Assembly: GCA_020846435.1 (NCBI GenBank)
Contig: JADLDY010000029.1
Span: 1-62,986, forward strand
DNA from: Deltaproteobacteria bacterium
Lineage (GTDB): Bacteria; Desulfobacterota; GWC2-55-46
Length of the DNA stretch: 62,986 bases
Reading direction: 5' to 3'
Under the pieces are notes generated by a model. It made no database searches. It saw only the letters and a program-made list of their open reading frames with translations, and was not told the origin of the DNA. Below, piece by piece: positions 1 to 8,281 of the stretch; within the stretch, counting starts at the first letter, position 1; every line of letters begins with the position of its first letter. Made by a program: the position numbers and the translations under genes.

Positions 1-46
<46 letters not shown>

Positions 47-55
47 GAATTGATA

Positions 56-86
56 AAAGGCCAATCCTTATGGGTTGGCCTTTTTT
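56..86 (+). terminator. Intrinsic terminator after tRNA-Pro
   Basis: An inverted repeat (AAGGCCAATCC paired with GGGTTGGCCTT, short loop) ends in a run of six T at 81-86, ten bases after the tRNA. It is a standard rho-independent terminator. Confidence 0.85.
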
Positions 87-97
87 ATTGTCGCCAT

Positions 98-174
98 GCC
101 GTCATTGCGAGGAGCCTTGGCGACGAAGCAATCTCTGGCGCCTGGTTTGATTGGAGACGAGATTGCGTCGGCTC
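98..174. repeat. Dispersed hairpin repeat, GCAATCTC family, copy 1
   Basis: CGACGAAGCAATCTC at 121-135 faces GAGATTGC at 59-66 of the same hundred (159-166), flanked by GTCATTGCGAGG on the left. The same core occurs at 56497-56545 and, with an AGAATCT core, at 22092-22165. It is an intergenic palindromic repeat; nothing in it is coding. Confidence 0.6.
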
Positions 175-213
175 TAATATGCAGGGCAGGGTTCATGGCG
201 CGTACCCTGTACA

Positions 214-251
214 GCCTCGCTCTGGTGCGCTGCAGCGCACCAGAGCGAGGC
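214..251. repeat. Perfect 38-bp palindrome
   Basis: Bases 214-232 are the exact reverse complement of 233-251, with no spacer; the centre is CTGCAG. It lies 32 bases downstream of the stop codon of the tiny minus-strand gene at 283-366 and could form the 3' hairpin of its mRNA, although no T-run follows on that strand. Confidence 0.75.
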
Positions 252-282
252 TTCGAGCACCGCGTAAAGCCGGCCTAAAAGG

Positions 283-366
283 CTACATTATGGCCACTAT
301 CACTACGGCGATCGTGGGCTGGATCATCGCTACGAACAGAGCCAGTATCAGATGTGCTTTCTTCAT
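283..366 (-). CDS. 27-residue single-span membrane peptide (P1)
   Basis: The frame starts ATG (364-366) and stops TAG (283-285). An AAGGAG Shine-Dalgarno lies nine bases upstream. The product begins MKKAHLILALF; after the two lysines it is almost entirely hydrophobic except for one Gln-Pro pair, so it should cross the inner membrane once. It has its own promoter (417-450) with tandem YYTAAT half-sites, shared with two other tiny peptide genes here. No known family is recognised. It could be a small subunit of a membrane enzyme, a regulator or a type I toxin; nothing in the sequence decides between these. The strong start signal and dedicated promoter argue that it is a real gene. Confidence 0.65.
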   Translation of the reverse strand: MKKAHLILALFVAMIQPTIAVVIVAIM

Positions 367-416
367 GTCGTTGTTCTCCTTTTTGTATTGCTGGATACTA
401 CCTGTTTACGAGTTTT

Positions 417-450
417 ATTATATCCTCTCTGTTATTAGCGGATGATTAGA
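417..450 (-). promoter_or_regulatory. Tandem YYTAAT-box promoter A (upstream of P1)
   Basis: Read on the minus strand: TCTAAT (445-450), 5 bp, GCTAAT (434-439), 11 bp, then TATAAT (417-422). The half-sites repeat every 11 bp, one helical turn, and end 11 bp before the -10, where an OmpR-family activator would replace the -35. Four other promoters here share this layout. Confidence 0.7.
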
Positions 451-493
451 GCATGCCGGCCGGAGAGCCTTTCCCTTGACCATTGGAGCCCCG

Positions 494-522
494 TTGATAT
501 ACTTACCTTGTCCTTAAAATAT
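494..522 (+). promoter_or_regulatory. Sigma-70-type promoter for sppA
   Basis: TTGATA (494-499), 17-bp spacer, AAATAT (517-522), placing the start of transcription near 529, just before the GAGGTGA ribosome-binding site of sppA. The -10 is a poor match to consensus. Confidence 0.4.
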
Positions 523-539
523 TCCCATTGAGGTGACGC

Positions 540-1499
540 TTGATCGCTATATCCCGGGTGCTGTCCTTCTTTCTGGCCATTGTTCTTTCCGGCTGTATCT
601 CTATAAATCTGCCGTCAGTCCAGCCTCTTGCCGAAAAGGTCGTCGCTGGCGAAGGCAAGGCGAAGATACTCCTCGTCGACATATCCGGCATCATAAAAGA
701 CGAAGAGAGCGCGAATGTCTTAGGCCTGCAAGGGAGCCCGAACCTCACCGCAAGGGTAAGGGAGGAGCTTGACCTTGCCTCAAAGGACGACGCCGTAAAA
801 GCAGTTGTTTTGCGCATAAACACGCCGGGCGGGTCGGTGACAACGAGTGATATCATCAGCCACGAGATAGAGAGCTTCAAAAAGAAGAGAAAGGTGCCAG
901 TCGTAGCAGAGCTCATGGATGTTGCCGCCTCTGGCGGCTACTACATAGCCTCCTCAGCCGACAGGATAATAGCCCACCCAACGACAGTTACCGGCTCCAT
1001 AGGCGTCATCGCGATAAGCGTCAGCGCCAGCGGCCTCATGGAAAAAATAGGCATCACCAATCAGACGATAAAGTCAGGGCCGCTCAAGGACATCGGCTCG
1101 CCGCTCAAGACCATGACAGAGGAGGAAAGAAGGATACTCCAGTCTGTCATTGACGGCATGTACGACAGGTTCATCGATAGGGTGATGACCGGGCGGCCGG
1201 ATAGTTTCACGCTCGATGAGCTGAGGAAGATAGCCGACGGCAGGGTCTATACGGCATCCCAGGCCAGGGACTTGAAGCTCATCGATTCAATAGGCTACCT
1301 CGACGACGCCATAGACTGGGCAAAGCAGGCCTCCGGCGTAAAAGAGGCGAGGGTAGTCACCTACGCCCAGCCCCGGGCGTACAGGAACAACATCTATTCA
1401 AGGGCCGAGAGTGCCCCGTCCGGGATAAACCTCATCAACATAGACGCGGGCATACCGAAGTCGTCGGGCATGGAATTTATGTATATCTGGCTGCCTTGA
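540..1499 (+). CDS. sppA: Signal peptide peptidase SppA, S49 serine protease
   Basis: The 319-residue product matches the short, single-domain form of SppA, which cleaves leftover signal peptides in the membrane. An N-terminal hydrophobic stretch ends in a lipobox-like LSGC (residues 16-19), so it may be lipid-anchored. The S49 catalytic dyad is visible: Ser131 in AASGGYY and Lys183 in GPLKDIGSP, 52 residues apart as in Bacillus SppA. The start is TTG at 540; GAGGTGA at 530-536 supports it and no nearby in-frame ATG competes. The next gene begins 12 bases after the stop, so the two probably share a transcript. Confidence 0.9.
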   Translation: MIAISRVLSFFLAIVLSGCISINLPSVQPLAEKVVAGEGKAKILLVDISGIIKDEESANVLGLQGSPNLTARVREELDLASKDDAVKAVVLRINTPGGSVTTSDIISHEIESFKKKRKVPVVAELMDVAASGGYYIASSADRIIAHPTTVTGSIGVIAISVSASGLMEKIGITNQTIKSGPLKDIGSPLKTMTEEERRILQSVIDGMYDRFIDRVMTGRPDSFTLDELRKIADGRVYTASQARDLKLIDSIGYLDDAIDWAKQASGVKEARVVTYAQPRAYRNNIYSRAESAPSGINLINIDAGIPKSSGMEFMYIWLP

Positions 1500-1511
1500 G
1501 GTTGTGGTATA

Positions 1512-3296
1512 TTGGGACGCGCCGGGATCCTCTGGCGCATCTCAAACCGGATGTACTCAATGGAGCTTCTATATAGGGCCGCTCTTGCCCTCGGTGGCTT
1601 GAGCCTCTCTGTATTCTTCCTGGGAGCCGTCGGCCAGCTTTCCCAGGCTCTTCTCGTCATTGTCCTGGCCGTATCTTCCGGCGCGTTCATCTATTCGTGC
1701 AAGAGCGTCTATTTTAAGGGGCTTAAAGATTTTTCGCAGGCTGAAAAGTTTCTTCTGGCCGCCTGCGTGCTCTCTATCCTGCTGATACTGCCTCTTGCGC
1801 TCATGCCGCCAACGGTCAGGGACGAGCTTATTCAGCACCTGGCGCTGCCAAAGCTCTACATCAACGAAGGCCGCATCTGGGAGATAAGGCACATCGGCTT
1901 TTCTTACCTCCCGCAAAATATCGATCTCCTCTATCTCATCCCTCTAGCGCTGGGCAGCGACATGGCCCCGAGGCTCGTCCACCTGCTCTTTGCCGTCATG
2001 ACGGCGGGGCTTGTCTATTCGTTCATCCTGCCGAGGGCCGGAAGGCCATACGCGCTCACAGGCTTCTTTCTATACATGACAACGCCCCTTGTCTTCAATC
2101 TCTCGAGGATGGCGTACATAGACAACGGGGCCGCGTTCTACTCCATGCTGTCTTTCATGGCCGCGTTGAGGTACAGAGACGATGGCTCTTTGAAGTGGCT
2201 TGTAATCTCAGCCGTCGCTATGGGCCTGGGGCTAGGGTCAAAGTATAACCTCCTAATATCGTTCCTACTCATCGGTCTTTTCATCACAGCCGTCTCATAT
2301 AAGAAAAAAGGTATGCCTGAGGCGATAAAAAAGTCGGTCCTTTTCATTGCCGTCGCCGTTGCCGTGCTCTCGCCATGGCTGATCCGCAACTACGCGTGGA
2401 CAGGCAGCCCCTTTTATCCTTTGTTCGAGACGGCCGCGGCTTCCGTCGCCAAAGGCGAGGGGCTGCACATAACAGGCGAGATGGCCCCTGTCGGCAAGAG
2501 GTTCCTCCTGTACGGCGAAGGGGTCATCGACCTCATTATCCTTCCGTTGCGCCTCTTCTGGGAAGGGGCAGACAACTCGATAGAGAAGTTCGACGGCGTC
2601 CTTAATCCGCTCTTCCTGATCTTCATCCCGCTCGCCTTCTTGAAAAAAGTGAAGGACGCGAAGCTCCTTCTCGCGTATTGCGCCTTTTTCTTCCTGGCCG
2701 CCGCCCTTACCGTAGACCTCGTGACAAGGTACTTGATGCCGGTCATCCCGGCAGTCATCATACTGGTGACGCTCGGCGTCAAAAACGCTTTCACTTCACG
2801 CACTCTGAGATGGCCGGCCGCCCTCATCGCGGCCGCCCTCATCGCCTTCAACGCAAGCTATGCCGCCGGACTCTACCAGAGGACCGGAGCTCTCGGTTAC
2901 TTCTCAGGGGGCATGGACAGGGAAGGGTACCTGAAGGCAACGCTGCCTGACTACGATACGGTAAGTTTCGCGAACAGGACTCTGCCGGAAAGCGCGAAGG
3001 TCATGCTGATTTTTACCGGTGACAGGGGCTATTACTGGGACAGGGATTATATTTACGGGGACAGGACAGGCGTGTTCCTGAGAACGCTGGTGAAAAACGC
3101 TCAGGACGCTGGCTCTATCGGCGCGGGGTTCAAGGGCTTTGGCGCGACCCACCTCATGTTGAACGAGGCGCTCTTCCAGAAGTTCGTGAACGACAACTTC
3201 AAGGAAAAGGAACTGGAACTGCTTGTTTTGTTCTTCAATACCCGCTTGAGGACGCTCCATACTTCCAGAGGTTATTCGCTTTACGAGATACTCTGA
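1512..3296 (+). CDS. GT-C-type membrane glycosyltransferase (ArnT/PMT-like)
   Basis: The 594-residue protein has about eleven hydrophobic segments. The first large loop carries an acidic motif (RDELIQHL) at the place where GT-C enzymes, such as ArnT and protein mannosyltransferases, carry their catalytic acidic residue. A soluble C-terminal part of about 120 residues follows the last span. Such enzymes transfer sugars from polyprenyl-phosphate donors on the outer face of the inner membrane; the acceptor cannot be inferred. The TTG start at 1512 has GAGGT at 1498, but ATG at 1551 or 1560 is also possible. The gene follows sppA by 12 bases. Confidence 0.75.
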   Translation: MGRAGILWRISNRMYSMELLYRAALALGGLSLSVFFLGAVGQLSQALLVIVLAVSSGAFIYSCKSVYFKGLKDFSQAEKFLLAACVLSILLILPLALMPPTVRDELIQHLALPKLYINEGRIWEIRHIGFSYLPQNIDLLYLIPLALGSDMAPRLVHLLFAVMTAGLVYSFILPRAGRPYALTGFFLYMTTPLVFNLSRMAYIDNGAAFYSMLSFMAALRYRDDGSLKWLVISAVAMGLGLGSKYNLLISFLLIGLFITAVSYKKKGMPEAIKKSVLFIAVAVAVLSPWLIRNYAWTGSPFYPLFETAAASVAKGEGLHITGEMAPVGKRFLLYGEGVIDLIILPLRLFWEGADNSIEKFDGVLNPLFLIFIPLAFLKKVKDAKLLLAYCAFFFLAAALTVDLVTRYLMPVIPAVIILVTLGVKNAFTSRTLRWPAALIAAALIAFNASYAAGLYQRTGALGYFSGGMDREGYLKATLPDYDTVSFANRTLPESAKVMLIFTGDRGYYWDRDYIYGDRTGVFLRTLVKNAQDAGSIGAGFKGFGATHLMLNEALFQKFVNDNFKEKELELLVLFFNTRLRTLHTSRGYSLYEIL

Positions 3297-3301
3297 GGAT
3301 A

Positions 3302-4477
3302 TTACCTGAGTTCAACAACTTTTCTGAATAACAGATAGCTTGACTCTGACGTGGTCCTGAGTGCTTCTCTCAGCTCCTTGTGCTTCATGTCAGGGTCCTG
3401 TTTTTTTAACGCGCTCTCAAAAAAACGCTGGTAAAACTCATCAGGATAGACGCGGACCTCCAGGACAAGCTGTCCGGCTTTTTCAACGCGCTTCATCTCA
3501 TAGTTGAACTCGAAACTCCTGAACGGAGGAATCCTGGTATCGAACAGCTCCGTTTCAAGGTCCAGCGTTACCTTGCGTCCTATCTGTGCCTCCATTAGAG
3601 TGCCTTTGAGCGCGTTTCCCTTTGAGTCTGTCAAAAAGCCACTGATTACCACAAGCGGCGTTACGTAAGTCGGGAAAAAGTGCCCCACGCCTGAATTGGT
3701 GATCTTGAGCGTCGCTTTCACGCTCTCCGGATTGTCTGTGCTTTGCAAGTCAAAACTCAGCCCGCCTTTGACCATCTCCTGGTCATGGACCCCCCTGAAA
3801 AGATGCCTGCGCCCAGGCATGTGACAGCTCTGGCAGGTAATTTTGTTTTTTGCGTATTCGCTCTCCTTCCACTCTTCGTATGTGTTTACGAGGATCCTGC
3901 CGTTGAGTTCATAGCCATTATCGAGCTGATGGCAGGCCGCGCAGAACTCTGCTTCTTCAAAAAAAACATTTTGAACGGAATCATGTTCAGCTTTAATGTT
4001 CTGTTTCCGGGCAGGAGGCATTGACAGAGGAGGGCCGGCAACGCCGCTGCTCCTTACATGGCACGCGGCGCAGTTCACTCCGGATAATTTAAGCCTTTCA
4101 TCATAAGAGCTGTTGGGAAGAAAAACAGCTTCACCTGATGCGTTTTCTCCGAGAAGCTCTTCATTTTGCGTTTTGAGGGGCGCGTGGCAGAAATAGCATG
4201 AGACGGCTGTCTGCGGGTCTTTTAGCGGATGCAACTGCGCGAGAAGCCCTGGTCCGGTACTTTTGCTGTGAAGTGCGTTTTTCCAGTCATTGTACTGGTC
4301 CCGGTGGCAGAGGCCGCACTTTTCAGGGTAGAGGTCCTCAGCATGGACAGAACCACCTGTTTCGAGCGGCCGCCTCCAGTGTTCATTTACGTCGGCCGCT
4401 TCGCCAGGAGCGGAAAATGCAGCGGCCGCCGTAAATAAAAGAGAGAGAACAAGTGCCTTGAGCAATAATGCGCGCAT
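3302..4477 (-). CDS. Pentaheme c-type cytochrome, c554-like
   Basis: A signal peptide (about residues 1-28) is followed by five CxxCH heme sites: CGLCH, CYFCH, CAACH, CAACH and CQSCH. All fall in the first 60% of the 391 residues. The rest is beta-rich without heme sites and ends in a region similar to the non-heme domain of cytochrome c554/multiheme proteins. It should be periplasmic and move electrons; its partners are unknown. It begins six bases after the upstream monoheme cytochrome gene, so the two form an operon. A specific reductase activity cannot be assigned from the sequence alone. Confidence 0.8.
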   Translation of the reverse strand: MRALLLKALVLSLLFTAAAAFSAPGEAADVNEHWRRPLETGGSVHAEDLYPEKCGLCHRDQYNDWKNALHSKSTGPGLLAQLHPLKDPQTAVSCYFCHAPLKTQNEELLGENASGEAVFLPNSSYDERLKLSGVNCAACHVRSSGVAGPPLSMPPARKQNIKAEHDSVQNVFFEEAEFCAACHQLDNGYELNGRILVNTYEEWKESEYAKNKITCQSCHMPGRRHLFRGVHDQEMVKGGLSFDLQSTDNPESVKATLKITNSGVGHFFPTYVTPLVVISGFLTDSKGNALKGTLMEAQIGRKVTLDLETELFDTRIPPFRSFEFNYEMKRVEKAGQLVLEVRVYPDEFYQRFFESALKKQDPDMKHKELREALRTTSESSYLLFRKVVELR

Positions 4478-4483
4478 TCCCTG

Positions 4484-4984
4484 TTACATACCGCGTAGGT
4501 TTTTCGGTGCGCACGGGTTCATCATTGGCATTGCGCTCTCTTTCGAGTTAGCCGTTATGTAGGCGCCAAGCGCTGTCATCTCCTGAGAGTTCCAGGCGAG
4601 CGGCTTGCCCTTCATCGGGTTCACCATGCAGAAGTTTATCATCTGGTCCATTGTCACGATGTCGCCAGCCATCTTGATATGCTTCGGAAATGGTTCCTTT
4701 TTCAATCCTGCTCCGTTCGGGTGGCAGGTGGCGCAGGCATTGCCGGATGTCCCGAGCATTGTATCGCTCCAGAGCTTGTCCGCCATCTCCATGAGTCTGG
4801 CAGAGTCTGTTATCATGTTTTTCCTGATGGGCATCGGGCTCATGGCGCATGGGTTTTTGGCCATGCAGGGGTTTTTTGCGCAAGGGTTCCTGTCTTTTGC
4901 CTCGGCTCCGGCAATAAGGCCTGAAGCGGCAATCGCCACGACTGCCAGAGATATCTTTAACACCGTTCTTCTGATCGTCAGCAT
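4484..4984 (-). CDS. Monoheme cytochrome c with NPC repeats
   Basis: The 166-residue precursor has a signal peptide, a single CATCH heme site near residue 83 and a C-terminal helix typical of small class I cytochromes. Just after the signal peptide there are three NPC motifs (NPCAKNPCMAKNPC), and a fourth NPC is near the C-terminus. These extra cysteines are not part of heme sites and could bind metal or form disulfides. AAGGAGG six bases before the ATG fixes the start. It is the first gene of an operon with the pentaheme cytochrome. A GTTCCCA-TT-TGGGAAC palindrome lies in its upstream region. Confidence 0.8.
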   Translation of the reverse strand: MLTIRRTVLKISLAVVAIAASGLIAGAEAKDRNPCAKNPCMAKNPCAMSPMPIRKNMITDSARLMEMADKLWSDTMLGTSGNACATCHPNGAGLKKEPFPKHIKMAGDIVTMDQMINFCMVNPMKGKPLAWNSQEMTALGAYITANSKESAMPMMNPCAPKNLRGM

Positions 4985-5030
4985 ACATCCTCCTTAGTTT
5001 GTTGTGAGAGTTTGCTGAAAAGCCGCCATT

Positions 5031-5046
5031 GTTCCCATTTGGGAAC
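5031..5046 (-). promoter_or_regulatory. Palindromic operator upstream of the cytochrome operon
   Basis: GTTCCCA and TGGGAAC form 7-bp perfect arms around a 2-bp centre. On the minus strand a TATAGT -10-like hexamer directly precedes it, so a bound protein would sit over the transcription start. The regulator is unknown. Confidence 0.45.
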
Positions 5047-5160
5047 TATATCAGAAAAAAAACAGACCGGCGCAAGCTGTGGAGGTTCGTCGACAGGGTG
5101 AGTCGTATCGGGTAGTTGAGCGGTATGGACAGATTTTCTGGGAGTTTTTTTGCTCAGGAT

Positions 5161-5205
5161 TATCCTTTCAGAGAGGCAGGAAAAGCCTGCCTCTCTGAAA
5201 GGATA
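5161..5205. terminator. Long hairpin after the M16 protease gene
   Basis: Two perfect 20-bp arms (5161-5180 and 5186-5205) are separated by five bases, three bases beyond the stop of the M16 protease gene. No T-run follows on the minus strand, so it is either a weak terminator or an mRNA 3'-end stabiliser. Confidence 0.6.
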
Positions 5206-5208
5206 TAT

Positions 5209-7872
5209 CTATTGTGCTTTTTCTTCCATGTCAGCCGGCCCGACGATGGAGATGACGTACGCGTCAAGGTCGAGGTATTTCTTCGCTACCCGCGTGACGT
5301 CTTCCGCGGTGACGGCCTCTATCTTCTCCGGATAGACCTTCGAGAAGGCGTACCCGAGGCCGTAGAGCTCGCTGTTGGCCATGTCAACGGACTGGCTTGA
5401 GACCGACTGGAGCCCTATCTCATAGCTGCCTATTATCGACCTCTTGGCCCTGTTGAGCTCATCAATGCTAACCGGTTCCTCGCGCATCTTCCTGAATTCG
5501 CCGAGGAGCCCCTGGATGGCTTCTTCCTTTTTTCCGGGCGCTGTGGCGATGTAAGCGGCTATCATGCCGGGGTCGACCGCTTCTTTTGAGAAGGCGCTGA
5601 CCGAGTACGCTAGAGACTTTTTGTCCCTCAGTTCAAGGAAGAGCCTGCCGCCCTGGCCTGAGAGTATCTCGGTCATGACGCGCAGGGCATAGCTGTCATC
5701 GCTCCCTATTGTCGTGCCGTTGAAGCCGATCGCTACGTGGGTCTGCTCCTTGTCCTTGGAAGCGCCTGTCTTTTCAATTGCGATCTCAGGCTTGTCCTTT
5801 GGCGGAACAGGCAAAGCCGCTGAAGTGCGCCTGAAGTTCGCGAAAAGCTCTGAGACCTTCTTTTTCGCTCTCTCGGCGTCTATGTCGCCGACTATCGTCA
5901 GGACCATCCTGTCAGGCGTGAAAAAGGCGCTGTGGTGGGCTATGAGGTCGTCCCTCTTGAGCGCGCTTATGGACTCCTTCGTGCCTATGGTCTGCATGCC
6001 GTAAGGGTGCACGTCAAAAAGCTCGCGGTACAAGAGCTTGAACGTGTAACCGGGGAGGTTGTCCTCCTGGCGCGCTATCGCGGCGAGCGTGTCAACGCGC
6101 AGTTTCTCGATCTCTTTTTCCGGAAAGACCGGGTTCATGATGACGTCGGCGAGGGTCGTGAGGCCCTTGTCAAAGAACCTCGAGAGGAACTTGCCTGATG
6201 CTCCTGTCGAGTTCCAGCCAGAGAAGCCGCTGACTCCGCCAGCGATGTCCTCAAGTTCCTTTGAGAGCTCTTCCCTCGTCATCTTCGTAGTGCCGTTTGT
6301 CAGCATCGCGGCCGTAAAAGAGCCTATGCCGTTCTTCGCCGTCTCCTCGAACCTGAGGCCGCCGGGGAAGGCCGCGTAAAAGGCCACCGTCGGGTTTGAA
6401 CGCACTTCCTTGACTATGAGGGTGATTCCGTTCTCGAGCACTGTCTTTGTGGTTTTGCTCTCGTCAGACTCCTCTGGCGCGGTTTTTGCCGCTGTTTTCA
6501 GGGAGGCGGCCTTGGCGCTTTCGGCGAGCAGTTCAGGCGTGATTGAGCTCTCCTGAGCTTTGGGCACGAGCACTGAGACAGACATGTTGGACGGCGTCAG
6601 GTATTTCGCGGTGACCCGTTTGATGTCCTCCGGCGTGACCTTTCTTATGTTCTCGATATATTTCTTTTCAAAGGCGTAGTCCTGAAGGTTGACCTCGAAG
6701 AAACCGAGCTTGCTCGCGAGCCCGTCCATCGTCTCCCTCGAATAGACGAAAGAGCTTTCGATGTTGAACTTCGCCCTTTCAAGCTCCTCAAGGTCAGGGC
6801 CCTTATCGCCGAGCTCATTTATCACCTCGAGCGCGCCTGTGATGGTCTTGCCCGCGTTCTCAGGCTTCAACATGGCCGTCACGAATAACAAGCCCGGGTC
6901 TTTCAACGCCATCGAGTAGACGGAGATGCCGTGCACGAGCTCGTCTTCGAGCTTGAGCTTCTTGTACAGACGCGAGGTCTCCCCTCCAGAGAGGATGTTC
7001 TCAAGGACGTCTATTGCGTAGGTGTCGGTTTCCTTCACGGACGTGATGTGGAAAGTCATCCCGAGCTGGGTGTCCTGCACTTCCATGGCGAGGACCCCGG
7101 TCCTGAGGCTCTTCTGCGCAGGCTCGACAGGCCTTTTCCTGTGGGGCTCGGGTCTTGCCTTGAAGCCATTGAACGCTTCTTTCACGGCTTTGAGAGCGGC
7201 TTCATGCTCGACGTCGCCGACTATGACAAGGACCATGTTGTTGGGAACGTACCACTTCCTGAAAAAGTTCAGTATGTCCTGCCTCGTAAAAGACTTTACC
7301 GTGTCGGCAAAGCCTATGACCGGGCGGCCGTACGGGTGCGTAGAGTACGCTGTGCCGAGGAGCGACTTGAAAAGCCTCCTGCCGGGGGTGTCCTCGTTCA
7401 TCCGTATCTCTTCGAGGACTACCTCGAGCTCCTTCTTCAACTCGGCGGGGTCAAAGGATGAATGCTGTATGGCGTCGCTTATGACGTCGAGACCGGTCGA
7501 GAAGTGCCTGCTCGGCACGGTGAGGTGGTAGACGGTATTGTCAAAAGATGTGTACGCGTTTATGTCTCCACCGACCGACTCTATCATCGTGGCTATCTGG
7601 CCCACGCCTTTTTTTGCGGTCCCTTTGAAGAGCATGTGCTCGAAGACGTGTGAGATGCCCGCGAGCTTTTGCGGCTCGTCGGCGCTGCCCACTTTGACCC
7701 ACATCTGCACAGAGACGACCGGCGCTGAATCGTCCTCCTCGATGACGACGGTAAGTCCGTTATCGAGCTTTGTCCTGTATACTTTTCCCGGGTCTGCCAG
7801 GGCCTCGATGCCGGTCATGGCAAGCAGGCAGAAAACTGCCAGGGCGAGAAGCGCCCGTCTGGTGTGCGTCAT
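5209..7872 (-). CDS. Two-domain M16 family zinc protease
   Basis: The 887-residue precursor has a signal peptide and two consecutive M16 repeats joined by a Lys/Thr/Glu-rich linker near residue 450. The first repeat carries the inverted zinc motif HVFEH followed about 75 residues later by the third ligand region (VVLEEIRMNED). The second repeat lacks HxxEH, as in many M16 pairs where it only builds the chamber. It should be a periplasmic peptidase. The start chosen is ATG at 7870-7872, which has GGAGG nine bases upstream and leads directly into the signal peptide. An upstream in-frame ATG at 7935 would add an implausible N-terminus. Confidence 0.88.
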   Translation of the reverse strand: MTHTRRALLALAVFCLLAMTGIEALADPGKVYRTKLDNGLTVVIEEDDSAPVVSVQMWVKVGSADEPQKLAGISHVFEHMLFKGTAKKGVGQIATMIESVGGDINAYTSFDNTVYHLTVPSRHFSTGLDVISDAIQHSSFDPAELKKELEVVLEEIRMNEDTPGRRLFKSLLGTAYSTHPYGRPVIGFADTVKSFTRQDILNFFRKWYVPNNMVLVIVGDVEHEAALKAVKEAFNGFKARPEPHRKRPVEPAQKSLRTGVLAMEVQDTQLGMTFHITSVKETDTYAIDVLENILSGGETSRLYKKLKLEDELVHGISVYSMALKDPGLLFVTAMLKPENAGKTITGALEVINELGDKGPDLEELERAKFNIESSFVYSRETMDGLASKLGFFEVNLQDYAFEKKYIENIRKVTPEDIKRVTAKYLTPSNMSVSVLVPKAQESSITPELLAESAKAASLKTAAKTAPEESDESKTTKTVLENGITLIVKEVRSNPTVAFYAAFPGGLRFEETAKNGIGSFTAAMLTNGTTKMTREELSKELEDIAGGVSGFSGWNSTGASGKFLSRFFDKGLTTLADVIMNPVFPEKEIEKLRVDTLAAIARQEDNLPGYTFKLLYRELFDVHPYGMQTIGTKESISALKRDDLIAHHSAFFTPDRMVLTIVGDIDAERAKKKVSELFANFRRTSAALPVPPKDKPEIAIEKTGASKDKEQTHVAIGFNGTTIGSDDSYALRVMTEILSGQGGRLFLELRDKKSLAYSVSAFSKEAVDPGMIAAYIATAPGKKEEAIQGLLGEFRKMREEPVSIDELNRAKRSIIGSYEIGLQSVSSQSVDMANSELYGLGYAFSKVYPEKIEAVTAEDVTRVAKKYLDLDAYVISIVGPADMEEKAQ

Positions 7873-7963
7873 AGTATCCTCCGTTAAAGCCGTCAGTTCA
7901 AATATCAGAATAAAACAAACAGGCCGCTTTTTCAATCGGCAAACTGGCTGGTTGGCGTCTCGG

Positions 7964-8281
7964 TCAGCTGGATGTGAGCTTGAGCCCGGCTATCCCGGCT
8001 ATTATGAGGCCTATGCATAAAAGGCGCAAGGCGGCCCGGGGCTCGCCGAAGAGAAGCATGCCCAGAATGGCGGTGCCGACGGCTCCTATGCCTGTCCATA
8101 CGGCGTAGGCAGTGCCCATGGGGATCGTCTTGAGCGAGTAGGCCATGAAGGCCATGCTGAGGCCCATAGCGGCTATCGTGCCGATGGCCGCGACAGGCTT
8201 TGTGAAGCCTTCCGAGAGCTTGAGGCCGAGTGCCCAGAGTATCTCGAAAAAACCGGCGGCAAAAAGGAGTATCCAGGCCAT
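7964..8281 (-). CDS. sugE: SugE/Gdx-type small multidrug-resistance transporter
   Basis: The 105-residue protein has four membrane spans. It keeps the essential membrane glutamate near residue 13 (GFFEILWALGLK) and the TAYAVWTGIGA signature. Both fit the SugE/Gdx branch of the SMR family, which exports guanidinium rather than broad multidrug substrates. Its ATG overlaps the stop codon of aspA (TAATG), so it is translationally coupled and the last gene of the murI operon. No guanidine riboswitch leader is present, as there is no intergenic space for one. Confidence 0.88.
   Translation of the reverse strand: MAWILLFAAGFFEILWALGLKLSEGFTKPVAAIGTIAAMGLSMAFMAYSLKTIPMGTAYAVWTGIGAVGTAILGMLLFGEPRAALRLLCIGLIIAGIAGLKLTSS

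Noticed and set aside
5209-6530. Second M16 repeat without HxxEH, possibly a degraded protease
   Set aside because: In two-repeat M16 proteases the C-terminal repeat is normally inactive, and the frame is full length.
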